The notes beneath the pieces were generated by a model. It saw only the letters and a program-made list of their open reading frames with translations. It had not been told where the DNA came from and ran no database searches. From assembly GCA_965242795.1 (NCBI GenBank), contig OZ251505.1:682001-746000 (forward strand): DNA of 64,000 nucleotides. Direction: 5' to 3'. Positions 1 to 7,272 of this stretch are shown here, piece by piece (position 1 is the first letter of the stretch; each line of letters starts with the position of its first letter). The position numbers were made by a program, and so were the translations under genes. The DNA is from Bin18 sp965242795 (GTDB lineage: Bacteria; Desulfobacterota; Binatia; Bin18).

Positions 1-147
1 AATCCGCCCGGGTCCGAGGTCGGCCCCGGCCAAGTCGCCACCTGGGGCAAGACGGTCGAGAACCGCGTCGACGCCTACGGCTATACCTGGGACTGGGCGG
101 AAAAATCGAGCAAGCACATTCCGTTCGACTGGAGCGGCCCAGCCTGA
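1..147 (+). CDS. C-terminal fragment, DUF1326-like protein
   Basis: Open from the window edge, 48 residues then TGA. The tail, with KTVENRVDAYGYTWDWAEK followed by a basic and Trp-rich end (HIPFDWSGPA), resembles from memory the C-terminus of DUF1326 proteins, whose function is unknown. The 5' part lies outside the window, so domain content and start cannot be judged. Codon use is GC-rich like the neighbours. The family name is tentative. Confidence 0.5.
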   Translation, partial: NPPGSEVGPGQVATWGKTVENRVDAYGYTWDWAEKSSKHIPFDWSGPA

Positions 148-321
148 ACGCGACGTCCCGCAGACGCCGGTCGCGTTGGTTCGCGAACGAAAAACGACCG
201 GGAAGGGGTCTCATGCAAGGGGTTTCATGAGCCCTCCCCGGTCGCGTTGGGAAGGAGGAAGAAAGAAGGAAAGCTATAGGGTGAGACGCGGCTGCGCGGA
301 TTGTATTCACCGCGTCCACGG

Positions 322-996
322 TCAATCGGACAGAAATTCCACTTTTTCGATGAACGCCACGGCACCCCCCGACGTGCGTTTCGTATTCATCTGAAAACCG
401 AACCGACTGATTGGCGGTATCTCCTCAAACTCGAATTCGGTCCGAAAGGCGTTCGCCAGATCGAAGACGGTCACCACCCGCTGCCCCGGCGGTGTTCCGC
501 ACGGCGTGCAGTAATACCGCCCGCCCTTTTTGTAATAGTTTCCCAGATAGACCCGGCCCGCGGTCTCTTTCTCGCCTAGAAAGAGGCCGATGAAATGCGG
601 CGCGTTGGGCACGAACAGCGAGCCACTGGAGATTTTTCTGGTACCGAAGCTCGTCATCACCGCGACCGGCACCGCGGTCACTCCCCGGCTCCAATCCGCG
701 CCATGCGGATAACGCTCTACTCCCCACACCACCCGCAGCCGCTCCACCCCGGACAAGTGGACCGGCAACTCGAACAGCCCGGCCTGCGCGCTCTCCGTTT
801 GCAAGACCAGCCGGCCGTTTTCGAACCGAGGCGCCAACTTTTCGGCATCCAGCCGGAAGACGAAGCCCCGCTGCCTGAGCCACGCCGCGGCCGACCCGTC
901 GGGCTGTCCCGAGAAATCGATCGTGTGCACGACCTCGGCCCAAGCGGGCGACGTCACCCCGCTCAGACAGACACAGAGGAGCAGCAGATTTTTCAT
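322..996 (-). CDS. Exported DUF3047-like protein
   Basis: Predicted 224-residue secreted or envelope protein. I start it at the ATG at 996 because it opens with a clear signal peptide (MKNLLLLCVCLSGVTSPAWA, likely cut after AWA); the frame is open 16 codons further upstream. The rest looks all-beta: an N-terminal 'xxIDFSGxPDG' strand, a 'LRVVWGVERYPHGADWSRG' stretch, and a C-terminal 'FGFQMNTKRTSGGAVAFIEKVEFL' that matches the pattern ending DUF3047 proteins. A clearer DUF3047 member lies at 21159-21914. Two Cys in a YYCTPCG motif are unusual and could form a disulfide or bind metal. Function unknown; single-gene unit. Confidence 0.6.
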   Translation of the reverse strand: MKNLLLLCVCLSGVTSPAWAEVVHTIDFSGQPDGSAAAWLRQRGFVFRLDAEKLAPRFENGRLVLQTESAQAGLFELPVHLSGVERLRVVWGVERYPHGADWSRGVTAVPVAVMTSFGTRKISSGSLFVPNAPHFIGLFLGEKETAGRVYLGNYYKKGGRYYCTPCGTPPGQRVVTVFDLANAFRTEFEFEEIPPISRFGFQMNTKRTSGGAVAFIEKVEFLSD

Positions 997-1091
997 GCGG
1001 ACCGCCCGCCTATCCTTCCCGCTCCTTCCCGCAATGTCCGACATGTCCGAGGGGAATGACAGACAAGGGGATTCCGTGGCGGTTGCAACAC

Positions 1092-1280
1092 CTTTCGACG
1101 AGTTCAGGAACCGAACTCAACAGGCTGGACCCTGAGCTTGTCGAAGGGTCGGGGGTAAAGTGCGAAGGCCGGGGTGACATCGGGGTTCGTTTCGACAAGC
1201 TCAACGAACTTGGGGATGGAAAGATCTCTGAACCTGTGGTGTCCTGAGTTTGCAGGCCTGAGGCTGTCGAAGGGCCGAAA
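1092..1280. repeat. Dispersed repeat cluster, CTGAGCTTGTCGAAGG family
   Basis: The gap between the genes ending near 996 and starting at 1512 carries several copies, in both orientations, of a short repeat with core CTGAGCTTGTCGAAGG (about 1131-1149, inverted 1189-1207, variant 1259-1275). The same core recurs near 5093, 6602-6742, 7183, 43343-43460, 47182, 54800-54862 and 57524-57655. No gene is evident in the rest of the gap. Confidence 0.8.
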
Positions 1281-1511
1281 GATTTTTGGCCGGGAGAGCA
1301 TGGATGTCAGCCGGGGAAAATGTCAGGATCGTCGTATGCAATTCCCTTTACGAAGTTCTTCAGACCGCCCGATTTGCCGGATTTTCGACGCCGCATCCTG
1401 ACGGGCGGCGGAGGGCAGCGCAAGCCGGGACGCCGGATTGACGGGCGGGACTTGTGTCCATACACTGCGCGCGCTGGACGCCACGGGCTGCGGAAGGCAG
1501 AGAGCACGCGC

Positions 1512-1748
1512 ATGATTATCGACTCCGAAACCTTCGGCGACATCGAAAGCGCCGTGACCCAGGCCAACCAGGGCATCGGTTCCGCCACGCAACTCGTCAA
1601 GGGGCTCGGACCGCAGACCGAAGAGGCGCGCAATTACATCGGCCGTCTGCTCAACCAGATTCTCGAAGTGCAACTTCACGTCCGCCGGGCCGGCGCAGTG
1701 CTCGAAGCGGTGAAAGAGGCGAATCAGGAAGAGTCGTCCCGCCAATGA
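1512..1748 (+). CDS. Small helical protein, unknown function
   Basis: 78 residues from the ATG at 1512 (MIIDSETFGDIESAVTQANQ). The composition predicts almost continuous amphipathic helix with heptad-like Leu/Val/Ala spacing (TQLVKGLGPQTEEARNYIGRL and LEVQLHVRRAGAVLEAVKEA), so a short coiled coil is likely. No signal peptide, Cys or enzyme motif is seen. A purine-rich GGAAGGCAGAG lies somewhat far upstream. It precedes the Nudix gene by about 120 bp and may be co-transcribed. I do not recognise the family. Confidence 0.5.
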   Translation: MIIDSETFGDIESAVTQANQGIGSATQLVKGLGPQTEEARNYIGRLLNQILEVQLHVRRAGAVLEAVKEANQEESSRQ

Positions 1749-1865
1749 GCCGGCCCGTACCGGCGAGATTGGCGCCCTCCGACTCGTTCCGCTGCCTGCT
1801 CCCACGACTCCTCGGACCTGTCGAGCCCGCTCCCTCGTTCCCGAACGCTCCACCATAGCCTCGGA

Positions 1866-2459
1866 ATGCAGACCGCGACGCTCGCCCGTATCCGCGACCG
1901 GCTCGCCAATCACACCCCAGCACCGGTCGCCACGCAGGCGACGCAGCGGGCCGCGGTGGCGATGCTCCTGCAGCCGCGAGCGGACGACGTGTACGTGCTG
2001 TTCATTCACCGCGCCCACCATCCTCACGATCCGTGGTCCGGCCACATGGCTTTTCCCGGCGGACGCCAGGAGCCGCAGGACCCCGACCTATTCGTCACCA
2101 TCCGGCGCGAGACGTTCGAGGAAGTCGGCATCCGGCTCGACGACCAGGGCGAGTACCTGGGCCGGCTGGCCGACATCCCCGCTACGGCCGGGGGCACGCA
2201 GACCGGCATGGTGGTGTCACCCTTCGTGTACCAAGTGACAAGAGGGCTCAAGCCGGTGCTCGACCCGCTCGAAGTGCAGGATCTGCTTTGGGTTCCGCTG
2301 TCACTGATCGTCCGCGGCGGCGCGGACTGTAGCGTGCAGCGCGAACTGGCCGACGGCTCGACCATACAAGTCGCAGCGCTGCTCTACCGCGGCAAGACGA
2401 TCTGGGGGCTGACCTATCGGATGTTACGCGGGTTCGTGGACCTCATCGGCGCGGCGTGA
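1866..2459 (+). CDS. Nudix hydrolase, CoA pyrophosphatase (NudL) type
   Basis: 197-residue Nudix protein. The Nudix box is intact: GGRQEPQD at about residue 64, followed by RRETFEEVGI, giving the REUXEEXGU metal-binding core. The preceding 'HxPWSGHMAFPGGR' is typical of the NudL branch, which cleaves the pyrophosphate of coenzyme A and its derivatives. The conserved C-terminal half ('WVPLSLIV ... WGLTYRML') also fits that group. The start is the ATG at 1866; the ribosome site is weak. It converges on the molybdoenzyme gene at 2572-4851. Substrate is inferred from family only. Confidence 0.85.
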   Translation: MQTATLARIRDRLANHTPAPVATQATQRAAVAMLLQPRADDVYVLFIHRAHHPHDPWSGHMAFPGGRQEPQDPDLFVTIRRETFEEVGIRLDDQGEYLGRLADIPATAGGTQTGMVVSPFVYQVTRGLKPVLDPLEVQDLLWVPLSLIVRGGADCSVQRELADGSTIQVAALLYRGKTIWGLTYRMLRGFVDLIGAA

Positions 2460-2571
2460 CTCTCTCCGGTCTGAGCGTCGTCAAGACTGGCCTAGCTCCA
2501 CCTCTCGAAAACGCGGAAATCGCTGCACCCGGAGTATAAGGCCGGAGGGGGCGGGGTTTCGCGGCCCGACT

Positions 2572-4851
2572 TCATCCGGCTCGGTTCTGCACGGCCTTGG
2601 CGACTTTGGCGGGCGACATCGGCAACTCCGTCAGGCGGACTCCCGCGGCGCGGTAGATCGCGTTGGCAATCGCAGCGGGCGGCGGCACGATCGGCACCTC
2701 GCCCACGCCGCGCACTCCGATCGGATGGCCCGGATTCGGCACTTCGACCAGAATGGTCTCGATCATGGGTAGGTCGAGGCAAGTCGGCATCCGGTAATCG
2801 AGAAACCCCGTGTTCCGCATCAGTCCGTCGGCGTCGTAGAAATACTCCTCGTTGAGCGCCCAGCCGATCCCCTGCGCCACGCCGCCCTGAATCTGACCTT
2901 CGACGTAACCGGGGTGGACGGCTTTGCCCACGTCCTGCGCCGCGGTGTAGCGGAGGATGTCCACCTTGCCGGTCTCGCGGTCGACTTCCACGTCCACGAC
3001 ATGGGCGGCAAAGGCCGGGCCGACGCCGCGCGGTCGGACCGACGCCCGGCCCATGACCGGTCCGCCGCAGCGCGGAAACTTGGGCGCCAGATCCTTGACG
3101 CGGATCTTCTCATTGCCGTTGCTCAGACACGACAGCGTCCCGTCCTGATAGGCGACGTCGCCGGGCTCGACCTTCCACAGCGTGGCCGCACGCTGCTTGA
3201 GTTGGCCGATGGCGTCCTGCGCGGCGTCGTACACCGCCAACCCCGTCGCAAACGTCACCCGGCTGCCGCCGGTCGTGTCCGTGTGGCCGATCGACTCGGT
3301 GTCCGCGACGACCGGATGGATGTCCTGCGCAGTCATCCCCAGCACCTCCGCGGCGATCATGGCACACGAGGCGCGGCTGCCGCCGATGTCGGGCGAGCCG
3401 GTCACCACGTTGGCGGTGCCGTCGGTATTGATGCTGACCGTGGCACTGGACTGGAACGCGGCGTTGAACCAGAAGCCGGTCGCGACGCCGCGCCCGCGCA
3501 GCTTGTGGCCGTCACTCTGCGGCGGCGGGGACAGGTAGTGGTCGCTCTTCCGAATCGCCTCGACGGTTTCCAGATAGCCGATGCGCTTGAACTTCGGGCC
3601 CGCGGGCTGCGCCGTGCCTTCGCTGGCGCCATTCAGCCGCCGGATTTCGAGCGGGTCCAGCCCGAGGCGTTCGGCGATCTCGTCCAGCAAGGTTTCGACC
3701 GCCATGGCCGGGTTCGTGGCCCCGGGGGCGCGGTAGGCGCACGTCTTGGGCTTGTTGACCACCACGTCGTAGCCGTCGATCCGAAAATTCTCCAGATCGT
3801 ACGGCGCCAGCACCGTCATGCAGCCGGCGGCCACGGGCGAGCCGGGGAACGCGCCCGCCTCGAATAACAGTTCCAGTTCCGCGGCCGTGATCCGGCCCTT
3901 GCCGTCGGTCCCGATCTTGGCCCGGATGTGCGAACCCGGCGTCGGCCCGGTCGCGCGCAGCACTTCGCCGCGCGCCATGACCATCTTGACCGGCCGCCCC
4001 GTCTTCTTCGACAGCAGCAGGGCCAGCGGCTCCAGATAGACGGTGGTCTTGCCACCGAAACCGCCGCCGATCTCGGCCGGCACGACCTTGATGTCGCCGC
4101 GCGGCATTTGCAGCATGGTGCCGCACAACTCGCGCACCGCGAACGGCCCCTGCGTGCTCACCCACACGGTCGCCTTGCCGTCGGCATTGTATTGCGCCAC
4201 GGCGTTGTGCGGCTCGATGTAGCCCTGATGAACCATGCTGGTCGTGAACTCCCGCTCCAGCACGACTTCGGCTGCGGTGAAGCCCGCGGCCGGATCGCCG
4301 CGCGAAAACTGGATGTGGTTGGCGACGTTCGTCGGCTGTTGGGTGTCTTCGTCCTCGCCCGCGGTGCGCAGGTCGGGGTGTAGAATCACGGCATCGGGCC
4401 GCATGGCTTCGCGTACGTTCTGCACGAAGGGCAGCGGCTCGTATGCGACCTTGATGAGTTTGAGCGCCTCCTCCGCGGAGTGGGGGTCGGTGGCCGCGAC
4501 CGCGGCGACCGCGTGCCCGTCGTAATAGACCGTGTCGCGCGCCATGATGTTGTACGACAGGTGGCGCGGGTTGACGAAATTCTCGCCGATTTGCAGCAGG
4601 ATCCCCTCGATGTCGGGAAAGTCACGACCGGTGATGACCGCCTTGACGTTGGGCGCGGCCTCCGCGGCCGTGGTGTCGATGGACTTGATGCGCGCGTGCG
4701 GATGCGGGCTGCGCAACACTTTCGCATACAACAGGCCGGGCAGGCTCACGTCGGCCCCGTAGCGGGCACGGCCGGTCACTTTGTCCACCCCATCGTGCCG
4801 GATCGGCCGGGTGCCGATCACCTTGAATCGATGCTCGTGTTGCGTGGGCAT
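2572..4851 (-). CDS. Xanthine dehydrogenase family molybdopterin-binding subunit (orphan copy)
   Basis: 759-residue large subunit of the molybdenum hydroxylase family. I start it at the ATG at 4851 (MPTQHEHRFKVIGTRPIRHD), preceded by GGAGAC, although the frame stays open further upstream. Molybdopterin-contact motifs are visible: IGGGFGGK near residue 250, QGIGWALNEEY near 670 and GVRGVGEVPIVPPPAAIANA near 710, the latter with the GVGE glutamate that acts as base. The active loop reads AYRAPGA, not the AYRCSFR of true CO dehydrogenase, so the substrate is an unidentified aldehyde, heterocycle or acyl-CoA. No FAD or 2Fe-2S subunit adjoins it; those at 9546-10937 might be shared with its close paralogue at 7273-9543. 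Confidence 0.88.
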   Translation of the reverse strand: MPTQHEHRFKVIGTRPIRHDGVDKVTGRARYGADVSLPGLLYAKVLRSPHPHARIKSIDTTAAEAAPNVKAVITGRDFPDIEGILLQIGENFVNPRHLSYNIMARDTVYYDGHAVAAVAATDPHSAEEALKLIKVAYEPLPFVQNVREAMRPDAVILHPDLRTAGEDEDTQQPTNVANHIQFSRGDPAAGFTAAEVVLEREFTTSMVHQGYIEPHNAVAQYNADGKATVWVSTQGPFAVRELCGTMLQMPRGDIKVVPAEIGGGFGGKTTVYLEPLALLLSKKTGRPVKMVMARGEVLRATGPTPGSHIRAKIGTDGKGRITAAELELLFEAGAFPGSPVAAGCMTVLAPYDLENFRIDGYDVVVNKPKTCAYRAPGATNPAMAVETLLDEIAERLGLDPLEIRRLNGASEGTAQPAGPKFKRIGYLETVEAIRKSDHYLSPPPQSDGHKLRGRGVATGFWFNAAFQSSATVSINTDGTANVVTGSPDIGGSRASCAMIAAEVLGMTAQDIHPVVADTESIGHTDTTGGSRVTFATGLAVYDAAQDAIGQLKQRAATLWKVEPGDVAYQDGTLSCLSNGNEKIRVKDLAPKFPRCGGPVMGRASVRPRGVGPAFAAHVVDVEVDRETGKVDILRYTAAQDVGKAVHPGYVEGQIQGGVAQGIGWALNEEYFYDADGLMRNTGFLDYRMPTCLDLPMIETILVEVPNPGHPIGVRGVGEVPIVPPPAAIANAIYRAAGVRLTELPMSPAKVAKAVQNRAG

Positions 4852-5142
4852 GACCGTCTCCAATCTTCCCGGAAATACGACGCAAAAGGGGCCGCGCCGA
4901 AGTCGTGGCGGGGCAACTATAAATAGGCTAGGGTCCGCCAAGTCAACATGTCGGCGGGGCGTGGATTGGTTTGAAATTTTCGATCTGTTCGGAGTGAAAA
5001 CTCGGACCCTCTCCCCCGGGTCGAGTCCGGGGCAGGCTCCGGCCCTCTCCCGGTGGTCTCTGAGCTTGCGGTGCCTTGCGCTTGCGTTGTCCTGAGCCTG
5101 TCGAAGGATCGAAAGGTCGAAGGGGGGAGAGGGGACGGAAAC

Positions 5143-5637
5143 ATGAGGAAACGTATGGTCATCGCTATTTCCGTCGTGGCCGGTATCGCCGTGTTCATCG
5201 CCGCGGCGAATCCGCTCGTCTCGACCGTGCTGCGGTCGGAGCGGCACGGGCTGTTGAGTGACGGCGTCATGCTCATCACCATGCAGCGGCGGGACTCCTC
5301 GGACATGAAGACGTTTCCCGTGGATTACCTGCGCGAGGGCGACATGGTGTACGTCGGGTGCGATTCCGGCTGGTGGAAACATCTGGAAGGCGGCGCGGAA
5401 GTCCGCATGTTGATTCAGGGAACGGAGCTCGTGGGCTGGGCGATTCCCATCGTCGATGATGTGGAACGGAGCCGCGCGGGGTTTCGGAAACTACGTCCCT
5501 GGACGTACAAGCGGGCGGAATGGATGGGCGGGGTTTTCGTCGAAATCAAGATTCGGGAAGATGCCGGAGGCGACTCTGCAGAAGCCGCGGAGATCAACGG
5601 TCCGCTTCCCCCTCGGACGGAAGCCGAAGGAGTGTAA
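5143..5637 (+). CDS. Membrane-anchored split-barrel (F420/nitroreductase-like) protein
   Basis: 164 residues from the ATG at 5143, preceded by GGGGACGG. It starts MRKRMVIAISVVAGIAVFIA, a single N-terminal membrane anchor. The following domain (MLITMQRRDSSDMKTFPVDYLREGDMVYVG, then a WWKHL segment and 'AEVRMLIQGTELVGWAI') has the strand order of the DUF385 or deazaflavin-dependent nitroreductase split beta-barrel. It ends 3 bp before the SDR gene at 5641, so the two form an operon and may act in the same reductive step. The cofactor and family placement are inferred; no F420 biosynthesis genes are in the window. Confidence 0.6.
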   Translation: MRKRMVIAISVVAGIAVFIAAANPLVSTVLRSERHGLLSDGVMLITMQRRDSSDMKTFPVDYLREGDMVYVGCDSGWWKHLEGGAEVRMLIQGTELVGWAIPIVDDVERSRAGFRKLRPWTYKRAEWMGGVFVEIKIREDAGGDSAEAAEINGPLPPRTEAEGV

Positions 5638-5640
5638 CGC

Positions 5641-6549
5641 ATGGCTTGGAGTGAACGCGACGTCCCGGATCAGACCGGGCGGACCGCCGTCGTGACCGGC
5701 GCGAACAGCGGCATCGGACGCGAAACCGCCCGCGTGCTGGCGCGCAAGGGCACGCATGTCGTCCTGGCCGTCCGCGACCTGGAGAAAGGCGAGGCCGCGC
5801 GAGCCGACATTACCCGCGGCGAACCGCAAGTGAAGGTTGCCGTCCAACACATGGACCTCGCCAGCCTGAAGTCCGTCGCAACGTTTGCCGACGAATTCGG
5901 TGCCGCCCATCGGCGGCTCGACCTGTTGATCAACAACGCCGGTGTGATGGTGCCGCCTTTCGGTCACACCGCGGACGGCTTCGAGCAGCAGTCCGGGATC
6001 AACCATCTGGGACATTTTGCCTTGACCGGTCGTTTGCTCGCTCTGTTGCTGCGGACCGAGGGTGCCCGCGTCGTGACCGTGAGCAGCCTCGCGCCCCGCT
6101 TCCGCCCGCTCGATTTCGATAATCTGAACGCGGAGAAAGGCTATTCCCCCTGGACGGCCTACGGATACAGCAAACTGGCGAACCTCCTGTTCATGCGGGA
6201 GTTGCAGCACCGCTATCATGACGGGCCGGACTCGTTGTGCTCCGCCGCGGCCCATCCGGGCTTCACGAAGACCGCCCTCCAACGCCACACGGCGATGGTC
6301 CGCGTGATGATGAAAGTCCCCGGCATGGCGCAGGCCTCCCTGGCCGGTGCGTTGCCGACCCTCTATGCGGCAACGGCCCTGGACGTGTCCGGCGGAGACT
6401 ATTTCGGACCCGGCGGCATGTTCGAGATGGCCGGCCCGCCGGTCAGGGCGTTCCTGAGCAGCCGCGTCCGCAACGACGAGACCGCCCAACGCCTCTGGGA
6501 AGTGTCCGAACGCCTGACCGGCGTGACGTATCCGACCGATAGAGGATGA
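5641..6549 (+). CDS. SDR family oxidoreductase (retinol dehydrogenase-like)
   Basis: 302-residue classical short-chain dehydrogenase. TGANSGIG cofactor motif at about residue 20, NNAGVM at about 97, the SS of 'VVTVSSLA' and YxxxK in 'YGYSKLANLLF' supply the catalytic Ser-Tyr-Lys set. The insertion before the catalytic Tyr and the 'GFEQQSGINHLGHFALTGRLL' block are typical of the retinol-dehydrogenase/protochlorophyllide reductase-like SDRs with NADP preference. It begins 3 bp after the membrane-anchored split-barrel gene and is likely co-transcribed with it. Substrate unknown. Confidence 0.88.
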   Translation: MAWSERDVPDQTGRTAVVTGANSGIGRETARVLARKGTHVVLAVRDLEKGEAARADITRGEPQVKVAVQHMDLASLKSVATFADEFGAAHRRLDLLINNAGVMVPPFGHTADGFEQQSGINHLGHFALTGRLLALLLRTEGARVVTVSSLAPRFRPLDFDNLNAEKGYSPWTAYGYSKLANLLFMRELQHRYHDGPDSLCSAAAHPGFTKTALQRHTAMVRVMMKVPGMAQASLAGALPTLYAATALDVSGGDYFGPGGMFEMAGPPVRAFLSSRVRNDETAQRLWEVSERLTGVTYPTDRG

Positions 6550-6601
6550 AGCACATCCGATACAGGAAAAGTGGGGAATTACGTACAAGATGATCCTGTG
6601 C

Positions 6602-6745
6602 CCGTTTCGACAGGCTCAACGGGCTGGCTCCTGAGCTTGCGATGCTCTGAGCTTGTCGAAGAGTCGAAGGGTCGGGAGCGAAGGCCGAGGTGACTTCCGG
6701 GTTCGTTTCGATGTTTCGACAAGCTCAACACATCGCAGGCTCAAT
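6602..6745. repeat. Dispersed repeat cluster between convergent genes
   Basis: The 336-bp gap after the SDR gene holds direct and inverted copies of the CTGAGCTTGTCGAAG core (6602-6672 and 6717-6742) with the same accompanying words as the copy at 1131-1210 (a 'GAAGGCC' then 'GGTGAC' then 'GGGTTCGTTTCGA' string). The rest holds only the terminator described next. Confidence 0.75.
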
Positions 6746-6820
6746 GAACTGAGGGAGCAGCATCGCATTCTAACGTTCCGGTCGTCGCGATTGCCGAGAG
6801 GCGCGCCGTGAAAGCCGACG

Positions 6821-6858
6821 CAAAAACAGGGAAGAGCATCAACCGCCCTTCCCTGTTC
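6821..6858 (-). terminator. Rho-independent terminator of the molybdoenzyme operon
   Basis: Read on the minus strand: AACAGGGAAG, 13-nt loop, CTTCCCTGTT, then TTTGCG, giving a perfect 10-bp stem with a T-run. It lies about 30 bp downstream of the MoaD-like stop codon and would end the minus-strand molybdoenzyme transcript. Confidence 0.75.
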
Positions 6859-6885
6859 GTCACGTCCGACGCTGAGTGATTTCGT

Positions 6886-7149
6886 CTAGCCGCCGCCGAT
6901 GGCCGGCACGAAGTGCACTTCCCCTCCGCTCGGGACGCTGTCCCTCAACCCCTGCGTCCCGATCTCACCGTCGATCGACACCGCGATCGAACCCACGATA
7001 TCGCCGTCCTCGACGACTCGTGCCCGAAAGCCGGGAAACTGGCGATCCAAATCGTCCACGATTTCCCCAACGGTCGTACCGCTGGCCGTCGTCCGATCCT
7101 CACCGCTGGTCAGCTTGCGCAGCAGCGAAGGAATATACACCGTCGCCAT
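6886..7149 (-). CDS. MoaD/ThiS family sulfur-carrier-like protein
   Basis: 87-residue ubiquitin-fold protein ending in GGG, the di-glycine tail needed for adenylation and thiocarboxylation in MoaD and ThiS. The core 'GTTVGEIVDDLDRQFPGFRARVVEDG' and 'GEIGTQGLRDSVPSGGEVHFVPAIGGG' is typical of the MoaD-related small archaeal/bacterial type. It is the last gene of a minus-strand molybdoenzyme cluster, which supports a role in molybdopterin sulfur transfer, although stand-alone copies can also serve other thiolation pathways. No MoaE or activating enzyme is seen here. Confidence 0.8.
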   Translation of the reverse strand: MATVYIPSLLRKLTSGEDRTTASGTTVGEIVDDLDRQFPGFRARVVEDGDIVGSIAVSIDGEIGTQGLRDSVPSGGEVHFVPAIGGG

Positions 7150-7272
7150 CGTTTCGCCGCAACTGTAGTTCCCTCCCCCCGGTCCCTGAACTTGTCGAAG
7201 GGCGAGGGGGAGGGCTAGGGAGGGGGGTCTTCGCCGTCACGCTCGAAAGGCTCACCCCCCATCCTGGAGAAG